A DNA stretch of 64,000 nucleotides from contig NZ_CP121464.1 of NCBI RefSeq assembly GCF_029690045.1, positions 5,642,001-5,706,000 on the forward strand, written 5' to 3'. Under the pieces are notes generated by a model. That model worked only from the letters and a program-made list of their open reading frames with translations. It was not told the origin of the DNA and made no database searches. Position numbers and translations under genes: made by a program. The DNA is from Janthinobacterium rivuli (GTDB lineage Bacteria > Pseudomonadota > Gammaproteobacteria > Burkholderiales > Burkholderiaceae_D). Below, in pieces: positions 34,745 to 42,375 of the stretch. How positions within the stretch are numbered: position 1 is the first letter of the stretch; the number at the start of each line of letters is the position of its first letter.

Positions 34745-36652
34745 ATGAACGCTCCCATTACGCCCCACCGCCCGATCCAGGCCCTGCCTGACCAGTTGAT
34801 TTCGCAAATCGCCGCCGGCGAGGTGGTCGAGCGGCCATCGGCCGTCGTCAAGGAATTGCTGGAAAACGCGCTCGACTCGGGCGCCACGCAGATCACCGTG
34901 CGGCTGGAAGAAGGGGGCGTGAAACGCATCGCGATTACCGATAACGGGCGCGGCATCGACAAGGACCAGCTACCGCTTGCCCTGGCGCGCCACGCCACCT
35001 CGAAAATCGCCTCCCTGCACGACCTGGAAAACGTGGGCACACTGGGCTTTCGCGGCGAGGCGCTGGCCTCGATCGCCTCGGTGGCCGCCGTCACCGTGAC
35101 GTCGCGCACGGCGGACGCCGCGCATGCGTGGGAAATCGTCGGCTCGCACAATGGCAGCGTCGCGCCATCGTCGGGCGCGCACGGCACCACGGTCGACGTG
35201 CAAGACCTGTATTTCAACACGCCCGCGCGGCGCAAATTCCTCAAATCCGAACAGACGGAATACGGCCACTGTGCCGAAGTCGTGCGCCGCATCGCGCTGG
35301 CGCGGCCGGACGTATCGTTCTCGCTGTCGCACAACGGCCGCACCATCGACCAGTGGAATATCAGCGAACTGGCCAAGCGCAGCGCCCACATCTTGGGCAA
35401 CGACTTTGCCGAAGCGCGTCTGGCGCTGGACGAGTCGGCTGGCAGCCTGCGCATCCACGGCTTTGCCGGCTTGCCGACGGCGTCGAAGGCGCGCGCCGAC
35501 GGCCAGTTCTTTTATGTCAACGGGCGCTTCGTGCGCGACAAGCTGCTGGTGCACGCCGTGCGCATGGCGTACCAGGACGTGCTGCATGGCGACCGCTTCC
35601 CGTCGTACGTGCTGGCGCTCGACCTCGACCCGGCCCTGGTCGACGTCAACGTGCACCCGTCGAAGATCGAAGTACGCTTCCGCGACAGCCGCTCCGTGCA
35701 CCAGTTCGTCTTCCACGCCGTGCAGCGCGCGCTGGCGCAGACGTCGGCCACGGCGTTTGGCAGCGTGCCTGCACCTTTGCCGGCCGCTTCCACCCTGGGC
35801 GGCGATACCGCTGGCGCGGGTTTGGGTGGCCCCGGCATCTGGCGCCGCGAGCAGACGCAAACGTCGTTCGGCACGCAATTCACGAATACCTTCGCGCCCG
35901 CCTCGCCCGGCGCGAACCTTCCCTTCTTTGCCGACGCGCCAGGCGTGGCCCAGGACACGGCGGCGTATGGCGCCCTGTTTGGCGGCGCTGCTGCATCCTC
36001 GCCGATCACGCAGGTGGAACCGTACATCGCCTCGCCCGAAGCGATGGCGCGCGAAGAATATCCGCTGGGCTTTGCCCTGGCCCAGCTGCACGGCATCTAC
36101 ATCCTGGCGCAAAATACCAAGGGCCTGGTGCTGGTCGACATGCACGCGGCGCACGAGCGCATCCTGTACGAGCAGCTGAAAAACGCACTACAGGCGCAGG
36201 TCTCGGGCCAGGACATGCAGGTGCAGTCGCTCTTGATCCCCGTGACGTTCTACGCGGACGCCATTGAAGTGTCGACGGCGAATGAAAACCAGGACACCTT
36301 GAAAGCGCTGGGTTTTGATATCGCCGCCCTGTCGCCCACGACGCTGGCCGTGCGCTCCGTGCCGACCCTGCTGAAAAACGCGGACGCGCAAACCCTGGCG
36401 CGCGACGTGCTGCGCGACGTGCGCGAATACGGCGGCTCGCGCGTCCTGATCGAGCGCCAGAACGAATTGCTGGGCACCCTCGCCTGCCACACGGCCGTGC
36501 GCGCTAACCGGATTTTATCGGTGCAGGAAATGAACGCCCTGCTGCGCCAGATGGAGAGCACGGAACGCGCCGACCAGTGCAACCATGGCCGGCCCACGTG
36601 GGTGCAGGTCGAGATCAACGCGCTCGACAAATTATTCCTGCGCGGCCAATAA
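34745..36652 (+). CDS. mutL: DNA mismatch repair protein MutL (endonuclease type)
   Basis: A 635-residue GHKL ATPase coordinating mismatch repair with MutS. N-terminal motifs: IAAGEVVERPSAVVKELLEN, TDNGRGI, FRGEALASIASV and YFNTPARRKFLK. The C-terminal domain (about 445-630) contains DMHAAHERILYE, matching the metal-binding endonuclease motif DxHA-x2-E-x4-E, and QCNHGRPTW matching the CxHGRP box; so it probably nicks DNA itself, as in MutH-less bacteria. Both are recalled family motifs seen directly. No Shine-Dalgarno lies ahead of ATG 34745; see the TATAAT at 34733. Confidence 0.94.
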   Translation: MNAPITPHRPIQALPDQLISQIAAGEVVERPSAVVKELLENALDSGATQITVRLEEGGVKRIAITDNGRGIDKDQLPLALARHATSKIASLHDLENVGTLGFRGEALASIASVAAVTVTSRTADAAHAWEIVGSHNGSVAPSSGAHGTTVDVQDLYFNTPARRKFLKSEQTEYGHCAEVVRRIALARPDVSFSLSHNGRTIDQWNISELAKRSAHILGNDFAEARLALDESAGSLRIHGFAGLPTASKARADGQFFYVNGRFVRDKLLVHAVRMAYQDVLHGDRFPSYVLALDLDPALVDVNVHPSKIEVRFRDSRSVHQFVFHAVQRALAQTSATAFGSVPAPLPAASTLGGDTAGAGLGGPGIWRREQTQTSFGTQFTNTFAPASPGANLPFFADAPGVAQDTAAYGALFGGAAASSPITQVEPYIASPEAMAREEYPLGFALAQLHGIYILAQNTKGLVLVDMHAAHERILYEQLKNALQAQVSGQDMQVQSLLIPVTFYADAIEVSTANENQDTLKALGFDIAALSPTTLAVRSVPTLLKNADAQTLARDVLRDVREYGGSRVLIERQNELLGTLACHTAVRANRILSVQEMNALLRQMESTERADQCNHGRPTWVQVEINALDKLFLRGQ

Positions 36653-36664
36653 ACAGTAGGGACA

Positions 36665-36744
36665 GTAGGTCGGATTAGCGCAGCGTAATCCGACACTGCA
36701 GCGGCGGCATCACGTCGGATTACGCTTGCGCTAATCCGACCTAC
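36665..36744. repeat. inverted pair of GTAGGTCGG interspersed elements between mutL and miaA
   Basis: Arm 1, starting GTAGGTCGGATTAGCGC (36665-36694), and arm 2, ending GCGCTAATCCGACCTAC (36714-36744), are reverse complements except for one extra T in arm 2. They are separated by 19 bases. Each arm is itself a palindrome (GTCGGATTA/TAATCCGAC). A single diverged copy is at 25694-25727. It looks like a REP-type doublet (BIME-like). Confidence 0.75.
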
Positions 36745-36765
36745 GCATCACCTTAAAGAATCAAT

Positions 36766-37713
36766 ATGCTAAACACCCCACACCTCCCCCTGGCCGTCGC
36801 CATCATGGGCCCCACGGCCAGCGGCAAGACGGCCAGTGCGCTGGCCATCGCGCAAGCCATCCCGTCCGAGATCATTTCCGTCGATTCCGCCCTCGTCTAC
36901 CGAGGCATGGATATCGGCACGGCCAAGCCGTCGAAGGAAGAGCTGGCCCAGGTACCGCATCATCTGATCGACATCATCGACCCGCTGGACGCGTATTCCG
37001 TGGCGCAGTTCCGCAACGACACCCTGCGCCTGGTGAGCGAAATCTCGGCGCGCGGCAAGCTGCCGCTGCTGGTCGGCGGCACCATGCTGTACTTCAAAGG
37101 CCTGGTCGATGGCCTCGACGACTTGCCCGGCGCCGATCCCGTGCTGCGCGCCCAGCTGGAAGAAGACGCGGCCGCCATCGGCTGGCCTGCCATGCATGCG
37201 CGCCTGGCCGAGCAGGATCCCGTCACGGCCGCGCGCCTGGCGCCACAGGATGCGCAGCGCATCGGCCGCGCGCTGGAAATCATCGCCCTGTCCGGCCAGC
37301 CCATGTCGGCCCTGCTGGCGCGGCGCGAAAAGACCGTGCTGCCGTTCCAGCTCCAATCGTTCGCGCTGGAGCCGTCGGACCGCGCCGTGCTGCACGCGCG
37401 CATCGCCACGCGCTTCGACATCATGCTGAAAAACGACGCCCTGCTCGATGAAGTAGATGGGTTGCGCCGGCGCGGCGACCTGTACCCGGGTTTGCCTTCG
37501 ATGCGCTGCGTCGGTTACCGCCAGGCCTGGGAATACCTCGATGGCCGCATCGACCGCGCCGCCTTGCGCGAGACGGGCATCATCGCCACGCGCCAGCTGG
37601 CCAAGCGCCAGCTCACCTGGCTGCGGGCTATGCCCGAACGCATCGTCATCGATTGCCTGGGTCCTGATCCGGCCTCGTCCATGCTGGCGCAGATCCAGCC
37701 GTTGATGAAATAA
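36766..37713 (+). CDS. miaA: tRNA dimethylallyltransferase MiaA
   Basis: A 315-residue enzyme that transfers an isopentenyl group from DMAPP to A37 of UNN-reading tRNAs, the substrate later modified by MiaB (encoded at 59.7 kb). The P-loop is [49 protein letters not shown] and [18 protein letters not shown] are the family blocks. The C-terminal part has [17 protein letters not shown] and [13 protein letters not shown] weak AT-rich hairpin (37735-37752) follows the stop codon. Confidence 0.95.
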   Translation: MLNTPHLPLAVAIMGPTASGKTASALAIAQAIPSEIISVDSALVYRGMDIGTAKPSKEELAQVPHHLIDIIDPLDAYSVAQFRNDTLRLVSEISARGKLPLLVGGTMLYFKGLVDGLDDLPGADPVLRAQLEEDAAAIGWPAMHARLAEQDPVTAARLAPQDAQRIGRALEIIALSGQPMSALLARREKTVLPFQLQSFALEPSDRAVLHARIATRFDIMLKNDALLDEVDGLRRRGDLYPGLPSMRCVGYRQAWEYLDGRIDRAALRETGIIATRQLAKRQLTWLRAMPERIVIDCLGPDPASSMLAQIQPLMK

Positions 37714-37763
37714 TCATGAACGCTACAGCACACAAAAAATCCACAGATTTTTCATGGCCGGCA

Positions 37764-37792
37764 TTGACAAGGAAATGGGAAGACTGGATAAT
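37764..37792 (+). promoter_or_regulatory. sigma-70 promoter of the tRNA-Met genes
   Basis: TTGACA (37764-37769, exact -35), a 17-base spacer, GATAAT (37787-37792). This lies 12 bases before the first tRNA. Near-consensus strength suits a stable-RNA operon. Confidence 0.75.
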
Positions 37793-37804
37793 GCTCGGCT
37801 GTTG

Positions 37805-37881
37805 GGTGATATAGCTCAGTTGGTTAGAGCACAGCATTCATAATGCTGGGGTCGGTGGTTCAAGTCCACCTATCACCACCA
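37805..37881 (+). tRNA. tRNA-Met (CAU), copy 1
   Basis: A 77-nt cloverleaf with encoded CCA. Acceptor GGTGATA pairs with TATCACC; D-arm GCTC/GAGC, anticodon stem CAGCA/TGCTG with loop TTCATAA (anticodon CAT), T-arm GGTGG-TTCAAGT-CCACC. An elongator Met is the likeliest identity; tRNA-Ile2 (lysidine) also uses CAT but its known sequence differs in acceptor and anticodon stems, so I favour Met. It is the first of two identical copies. Confidence 0.93.
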
Positions 37882-37942
37882 AAGAACATCGATCAGGTTT
37901 TTTTACTGGTCAAAACCAGCATCCGGTCTGACCGGTCTGTTT

Positions 37943-38019
37943 GGTGATATAGCTCAGTTGGTTAGAGCACAGCATTCATAATGCTGGGGTCGGTGGTTCA
38001 AGTCCACCTATCACCACCA
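37943..38019 (+). tRNA. tRNA-Met (CAU), copy 2
   Basis: Identical in all 77 bases to the copy at 37805-37881, separated by a 61-base spacer that contains no promoter I can see. The two are most likely one transcript from the promoter at 37764. A terminator follows at 38035-38072. Confidence 0.93.
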
Positions 38020-38034
38020 AGAATTAGCAGCATG

Positions 38035-38072
38035 AAAAACCCGCCCCTGCCCTGCGCAGCGGCGGGTTTTTT
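38035..38072 (+). terminator. Rho-independent terminator after the tRNA-Met pair
   Basis: AACCCGCC (38038-38045) pairs with GGCGGGTT (38061-38068) around a 15-base loop. The 3' arm runs into TTTTTT. It is a good intrinsic terminator on the plus strand. Confidence 0.8.
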
Positions 38073-38164
38073 CATTTCCGGCACCATCTCGCGTGCGGCC
38101 TGCGCGCAACACCTGCCCCATCCCCACGCATTGGGGATTGTGGCGACACGCCTCTGCCGCTTAC

Positions 38165-38183
38165 AATGAGAATAATTCTCATT
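38165..38183. promoter_or_regulatory. Fur box upstream of the ECF sigma factor
   Basis: AATGAGAAT-A-ATTCTCATT is a perfect 9-1-9 palindrome and fits the 7-1-7 Fur consensus (TGAxAATxATTxTCA). It lies 17 bases before the sigma gene start at 38201, so iron-loaded Fur probably blocks transcription of the FecIR-like system. Confidence 0.85.
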
Positions 38184-38200
38184 TATATTATTCATCGCCC

Positions 38201-38728
38201 ATGTCCGCCATCCAGTCCAGCCTGCAACAGCAAGTGCAGTCGCTCTACAGCGAGCATCACGGCTGGCTGGTCGGCTGGCTGCGCAAAAAACTCAGCTGCC
38301 CGCATGGCGCGGCCGACGTGGCGCAAGACACCTTTTTACGCATCATCGCCTCGCGCGACGCGCTGTTCGGCATGCGCGAGCCGCGCGCCTACCTGTCGAC
38401 GACGGCGAAGCGCTTGCTGCTCGACCGCGCGCGCCGGCAAGTACTCGAGCGCAGCTATCTGGCGGAACTGGCCCTGCTGGCCGACAGCCTGCCCGGCGCG
38501 CCCTCGCCCGACGAGATCCTGATGGCCGTGCAGGCGCTCGGGCAGATCGCCACGGCGCTGGACGGTTTGCCGGCCAAGGCGCGCGACGCCTTTCTGTTGC
38601 ACTACCTGGAAGAGCAATCGCAGGCCATCGTCGCCGCGCAACTGAACGTTTCCACGCGCATGGTGCAAAAATATCTGGTGCAAGCCTTGCTGGCCTGCCG
38701 CCACGCCTGCCCGGCCATGGCGGCATGA
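38201..38728 (+). CDS. FecI-type ECF RNA polymerase sigma factor
   Basis: A 175-residue iron-starvation sigma factor. Region 2 (about 10-80: HHGWLVGWLRKKLSCPHGAADVAQDTFLRII) carries the DVAQDTFLR signature of FecI-type factors. Region 4 (about 110-170) ends with LPAKARDAFLLHYLEEQSQAIVAAQLNVSTRMVQKYL, a helix-turn-helix. It is controlled by Fur through the site at 38165-38183 and by the anti-sigma FecR encoded next (ATGA overlap at 38725). It likely directs transcription of the downstream TonB receptor when the ferric siderophore is bound outside. Confidence 0.88.
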   Translation: MSAIQSSLQQQVQSLYSEHHGWLVGWLRKKLSCPHGAADVAQDTFLRIIASRDALFGMREPRAYLSTTAKRLLLDRARRQVLERSYLAELALLADSLPGAPSPDEILMAVQALGQIATALDGLPAKARDAFLLHYLEEQSQAIVAAQLNVSTRMVQKYLVQALLACRHACPAMAA

Positions 38729-39723
38729 GCGGCACGCGCACGGATATCGCCGCCGAGCAGGCCGCGCGCTGGATCGTGCAGCTCAGCGCCGACGATCCGG
38801 CCGAACGCGACATGGCGCGGGCCGGTTTCGCCGCGTGGAAGGCAGCCGACCCGCTGCACGCGACGGTCGCCGCCGGCATGGAAAACCTGCTGCTTCAACT
38901 GAGCGCCGTGCGCGAGCCGGCCGGCGGCGACCATCGCCCCGCGCGCGCCGCCCTGGCTGCCATCGCGCCCAAGCGCCGGCGTCTGCGCCAGCTGGCCGCC
39001 GCCAGCGCCGTGGCCGTGCTCGCGCTGACCGGTACACTGGCCCTCGGCGAGCGCCCCGCCTACCTGCTGGCCGACCTGCGCAGCCCCACGGGGCAATGGC
39101 AGACGCACACCCTGGCCGACGGCAGCCACATCACGCTGGCCGGCAACAGCGCCGTCAACGTGCGTTTCAATGGGGGCGAGCGGCATGTGGAACTGGTGCG
39201 CGGCGACATCCTCGTCGACGTGGCCAAGGATGCGCAGCGCCCCTTCATCGTCGACAGCAAGCAGGCGGCGATCCGCGCGCTGGGCACGCGGTTCACGGTG
39301 CGCAGGGAAGGCGGCACCACCATCCTGAGCATGCTGGAGTCGAAGGTCTTGGCACAGGTGCCGCAACATCCGGCCGTCGTGGTGCAGGCGGGCCAGCGCA
39401 CGCGCATCACGGACGATGGCGTCGGGCCACTGACAAGCATCGATGCGGCCAGCGTGCAGGATGCCTGGCGCGCGCGCCAGCTGGTGGTCGATGACTTGCC
39501 GCTGGCCCAGGTGCTCGACGAGCTGGCGCGCCACCGTCCCGGCCAGCTGCATTACGACCGCGCGCAGATCGCCGGCATCCGCGTGGCCGCCGTGCTGCCG
39601 CTGGACGACACGGACAAGGCGCTGCAGCTACTCATCGACAATTTCCCGCAGCTGCGCATCCGCATGCTGACGCGCTACCTGGTGATGGTGGACGCGCCAG
39701 ACACTGGCACCGCAAAAAAATAA
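38725..39723 (+). CDS. FecR-family anti-sigma / transmembrane sensor
   Basis: A 332-residue membrane regulator. The N-terminal cytoplasmic domain (RWIVQLSADDPAERDMARAGF) binds the sigma factor, one TM helix (LAAASAVAVLALTGTLALG, about 87-105) crosses the membrane, and the periplasmic FecR domain (LADGSHITLAGNSAVNVRF, RGDILVDVAKDAQRPFIV, ALGTRFTVRREG) and C-terminal region (DDLPLAQVLDELARHRPGQL) touch the receptor's STN domain. It relays receptor occupancy to the sigma factor. It overlaps the sigma gene stop by four bases. Confidence 0.9.
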   Translation: MSGTRTDIAAEQAARWIVQLSADDPAERDMARAGFAAWKAADPLHATVAAGMENLLLQLSAVREPAGGDHRPARAALAAIAPKRRRLRQLAAASAVAVLALTGTLALGERPAYLLADLRSPTGQWQTHTLADGSHITLAGNSAVNVRFNGGERHVELVRGDILVDVAKDAQRPFIVDSKQAAIRALGTRFTVRREGGTTILSMLESKVLAQVPQHPAVVVQAGQRTRITDDGVGPLTSIDAASVQDAWRARQLVVDDLPLAQVLDELARHRPGQLHYDRAQIAGIRVAAVLPLDDTDKALQLLIDNFPQLRIRMLTRYLVMVDAPDTGTAKK

Positions 39724-39803
39724 ATGTTTTTTTGCGTTCGCGGTTCCACTTTGCGCATCTCGTGCGTCAAGGCAGCTGAGATCAATCAAAAAAGGCTGTC
39801 ACC

Positions 39804-42287
39804 ATGTACGCTCAAGTCGTTCCCGTTTCGTCCCCGAATCCCTTGCGCACGCGTTTGCGTCCGCTGGCCCTGGCGGCCATGCTGCTCGCTGGCGCCGGCC
39901 TGCACGCCCAGGCAGTTGCGCAAACGGCGCCTGCCACCGCCAGCTACAGCATTCCCGCCGGTCCGCTGGCCGGCGCCCTGAACCGCTATGCGCAGCAGGC
40001 GGGCGTGTCCATCGTCATCGATGCATCCAAGGTCCAAGGCTTGACCAGCGCCGGCCTGCAAGGCAGCTACGCCATCGATGACGGTTTCGCCATGCTGCTG
40101 CGCGGCAGCGGCTATGCGATCGGCAAGACGTCCACCGGCTATGTGCTGGTGGCCGCGCCTGCGGTCGCCGCTCCCACGGCGGCGGCCAGTAGCGCCTCGG
40201 CGGCCGAACGCACCATGCCCTCGATTACCATCGTTGGCCAGGCCGAGCAAGGCGCCACCACGGAAGGCAGCGGCTCCTACACGGCGCGCAAGATCACCAT
40301 CGGCAAGGGCGAGCAAGCGATGAAGGATATCCCCCAATCGGTCAGCGTGCTGACGCGCCAGCGCCTGGACGACCAGGGCATCACGGATTTGAGTGTAGCC
40401 GTCAACAACGTCACCGGCGTGGTGGGCGTGCATGGCGTGGGACCGGGCGTGGTGATCACGGCGCGCGGCTTCCAGATCGACCAGTGGCAGTATGACGGCG
40501 TGCCGATCGACCGCAACACCTATGCACTGGGTAACTGGGGCCAGGAAAACATGGTCATCTACGACCGCCTGGAAGTGCTGCGCGGCGCTGCGGGCATGCT
40601 GGTTGGGACGGGCAGCCCCGGCGGCTCGGTCAGCCTGGTGCGCAAGCGTCCGGGCGCCACGCGCAGTGTCAGCCTGACGGCGCGCGCGGGATCCTGGGAC
40701 CATTATGGCGCGCAGCTCGACGTCAGCAGCCCCCTGACTGCGGACGGCAGCCTGCGCGGACGCGTCATTGTCGATGAAGACGATACCCACTCCTTCATCG
40801 ACCAGGTGTGGAGCAAGAACCGCACCCTGTACGCGGCGCTCGACTATGACCTGGGTCCGGCCACCACCCTGGGTCTGGCCATCAGCAACGTCAATGTCCA
40901 CGGCCGCCCCACCTTCATCGGCCTGCCCCGCTACGAGGATGGCAGCGCACTGAACCTGCCCCGCTCCACCTTCACGGGTGCTGACTGGAACCGCAGCGAG
41001 GCCAAGCAAACCAACGTGTATCTCGACCTGGAGCACCATTTCAACAGCCAGTGGAGCCTGAAGGCCTCGGCCGTGAACATGAAGGAAAACACCGGCTCCG
41101 TGCACCAGCGCCTGGCTTCCGCCATCCAGCCCGACGGCAGCGGCGCGAGCTATGGCGACTTTGGCATGGATTTCGACAACCGCAAGCGCGGCATCGATAC
41201 CTACGTACGCGGCAAATTCGACGGCCTGGGCATGGCGCAGGAAGTGCTCGTGGGCGCCAGCTATGTCACACTGGCGTCGGACGACCGCTACGCGCGCGTC
41301 TGGGAATCCGGGGCGAATGTCTTCAACATCAAGCACCATCGCCCTTGGCAAGATATCGACAGCATCGCCGCGCGCCCAATGGGCGTGACCAGCAACAGCA
41401 CCTACGAAATACGCCAGAAAGGCCTGTATGGCAGCTGGAACGGCCAGTTGACCGGCAAGCTGAAAGCCGTGCTGGGCGGACGCTTCAGCTGGTATGACTT
41501 CCTGTATGCGACGCCGAAAGGTTCCGAAGAACAACTCAACGCCACCGCCAAGTTCACGCCGTCGGCGGGACTGATCTACGCGCTCGATCCGCAATGGTCG
41601 GCTTACGCCAGCTATGCCGACATCTTCACGCCGCAAAGCATCCGCGACGTGCAAGGCAAGATCCTCAAGCCCATCACGGGCAGCAACTACGAGGCGGGCA
41701 TCAAGGGGGAACTGATGGATGGCAAGGTCAACACCTCGCTGGCCGTGTTCCGCTACGACCACAAGAACCGCGCCGTCACCGACTACGCCGCCGACCTCGC
41801 GTGCGACGGGCAGTACTGCTCGCGCGCTTCGGGCAAGGTGCGCAGCCAGGGCCTGGAAGCGGAAGTATCGGGCGAAGTGGCGCGCGGCTTGCAGCTGTCT
41901 GCCGGTTACGCCTACACGACGACGACGTATCTGAACGACCCGGACAATCAGGGCAAGGTCTTTTCCACCTGGACGCCGAAGCACATGCTTCGCCTTTGGT
42001 CCAGCTACACCCTGCCCGGTGATTGGGACAAATTCAGCGTGGGTGCCGGCACCAGCCTGCAAAGCCATACGGTCGATACCGAGCGCACCTTCAAGGTGGC
42101 CGGTTTCTCGATCTGGAATGCACGCCTGGGCTGGCAAGCCACGCCGCAAGTGGCCCTGTCGCTCAACGTCAACAATGTGTTCGACAAGCGCTACATCATC
42201 CCATCCTACAACACCACCGGGTCGAACAACTACTATGGCGACCCACGCAACGTGCAGTTCACCGTGAAGTACACGCCGAAGTGGTAG
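39804..42287 (+). CDS. TonB-dependent ferric siderophore receptor with STN signalling domain
   Basis: An 827-residue outer-membrane receptor. After the signal peptide, the STN domain (YSIPAGPLAGALNRYAQQAG, about 50-105) marks a transducer that talks to FecR. A TonB-box-like stretch (SITIVGQA) precedes the plug (about 170-320: MKDIPQSVSVLTRQRLDDQG). The 22-strand barrel ends in FTVKYTPKW with a terminal aromatic Trp. The barrel holds typical siderophore receptor text (YEAGIKGELMDGKVNTSLAVF). It is the last gene of the Fur-controlled trio and precedes a strong terminator. The particular siderophore cannot be read. Confidence 0.93.
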   Translation: MYAQVVPVSSPNPLRTRLRPLALAAMLLAGAGLHAQAVAQTAPATASYSIPAGPLAGALNRYAQQAGVSIVIDASKVQGLTSAGLQGSYAIDDGFAMLLRGSGYAIGKTSTGYVLVAAPAVAAPTAAASSASAAERTMPSITIVGQAEQGATTEGSGSYTARKITIGKGEQAMKDIPQSVSVLTRQRLDDQGITDLSVAVNNVTGVVGVHGVGPGVVITARGFQIDQWQYDGVPIDRNTYALGNWGQENMVIYDRLEVLRGAAGMLVGTGSPGGSVSLVRKRPGATRSVSLTARAGSWDHYGAQLDVSSPLTADGSLRGRVIVDEDDTHSFIDQVWSKNRTLYAALDYDLGPATTLGLAISNVNVHGRPTFIGLPRYEDGSALNLPRSTFTGADWNRSEAKQTNVYLDLEHHFNSQWSLKASAVNMKENTGSVHQRLASAIQPDGSGASYGDFGMDFDNRKRGIDTYVRGKFDGLGMAQEVLVGASYVTLASDDRYARVWESGANVFNIKHHRPWQDIDSIAARPMGVTSNSTYEIRQKGLYGSWNGQLTGKLKAVLGGRFSWYDFLYATPKGSEEQLNATAKFTPSAGLIYALDPQWSAYASYADIFTPQSIRDVQGKILKPITGSNYEAGIKGELMDGKVNTSLAVFRYDHKNRAVTDYAADLACDGQYCSRASGKVRSQGLEAEVSGEVARGLQLSAGYAYTTTTYLNDPDNQGKVFSTWTPKHMLRLWSSYTLPGDWDKFSVGAGTSLQSHTVDTERTFKVAGFSIWNARLGWQATPQVALSLNVNNVFDKRYIIPSYNTTGSNNYYGDPRNVQFTVKYTPKW

Positions 42288-42312
42288 GCTGACGCACTGC
42301 GCTGACAGCACA

Positions 42313-42348
42313 GGCGGGCACGGCACTGAGCCGTGCCCGCCTTTTTTT
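42313..42348 (+). terminator. Rho-independent terminator after the TonB receptor
   Basis: GGCGGGCACGGC-ACTGA-GCCGTGCCCGCC, a perfect 12-bp stem, followed by seven T (42342-42348). It ends the FecI-FecR-receptor transcript. Confidence 0.92.
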
Positions 42349-42375
42349 CGTTCAGTGCTAGGCTGGCGTCCGAGA

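Noticed and set aside
37805..38019. Reading the tRNA pair as tRNA-Ile2 (lysidine-modified CAT)
   Set aside because: Acceptor and anticodon stems fit the elongator Met type better; the possibility is kept only as a note.
39786..42326. 846-codon antisense frame over the TonB receptor
   Set aside because: Shadow of the receptor gene, no signature and no ribosome-binding site.
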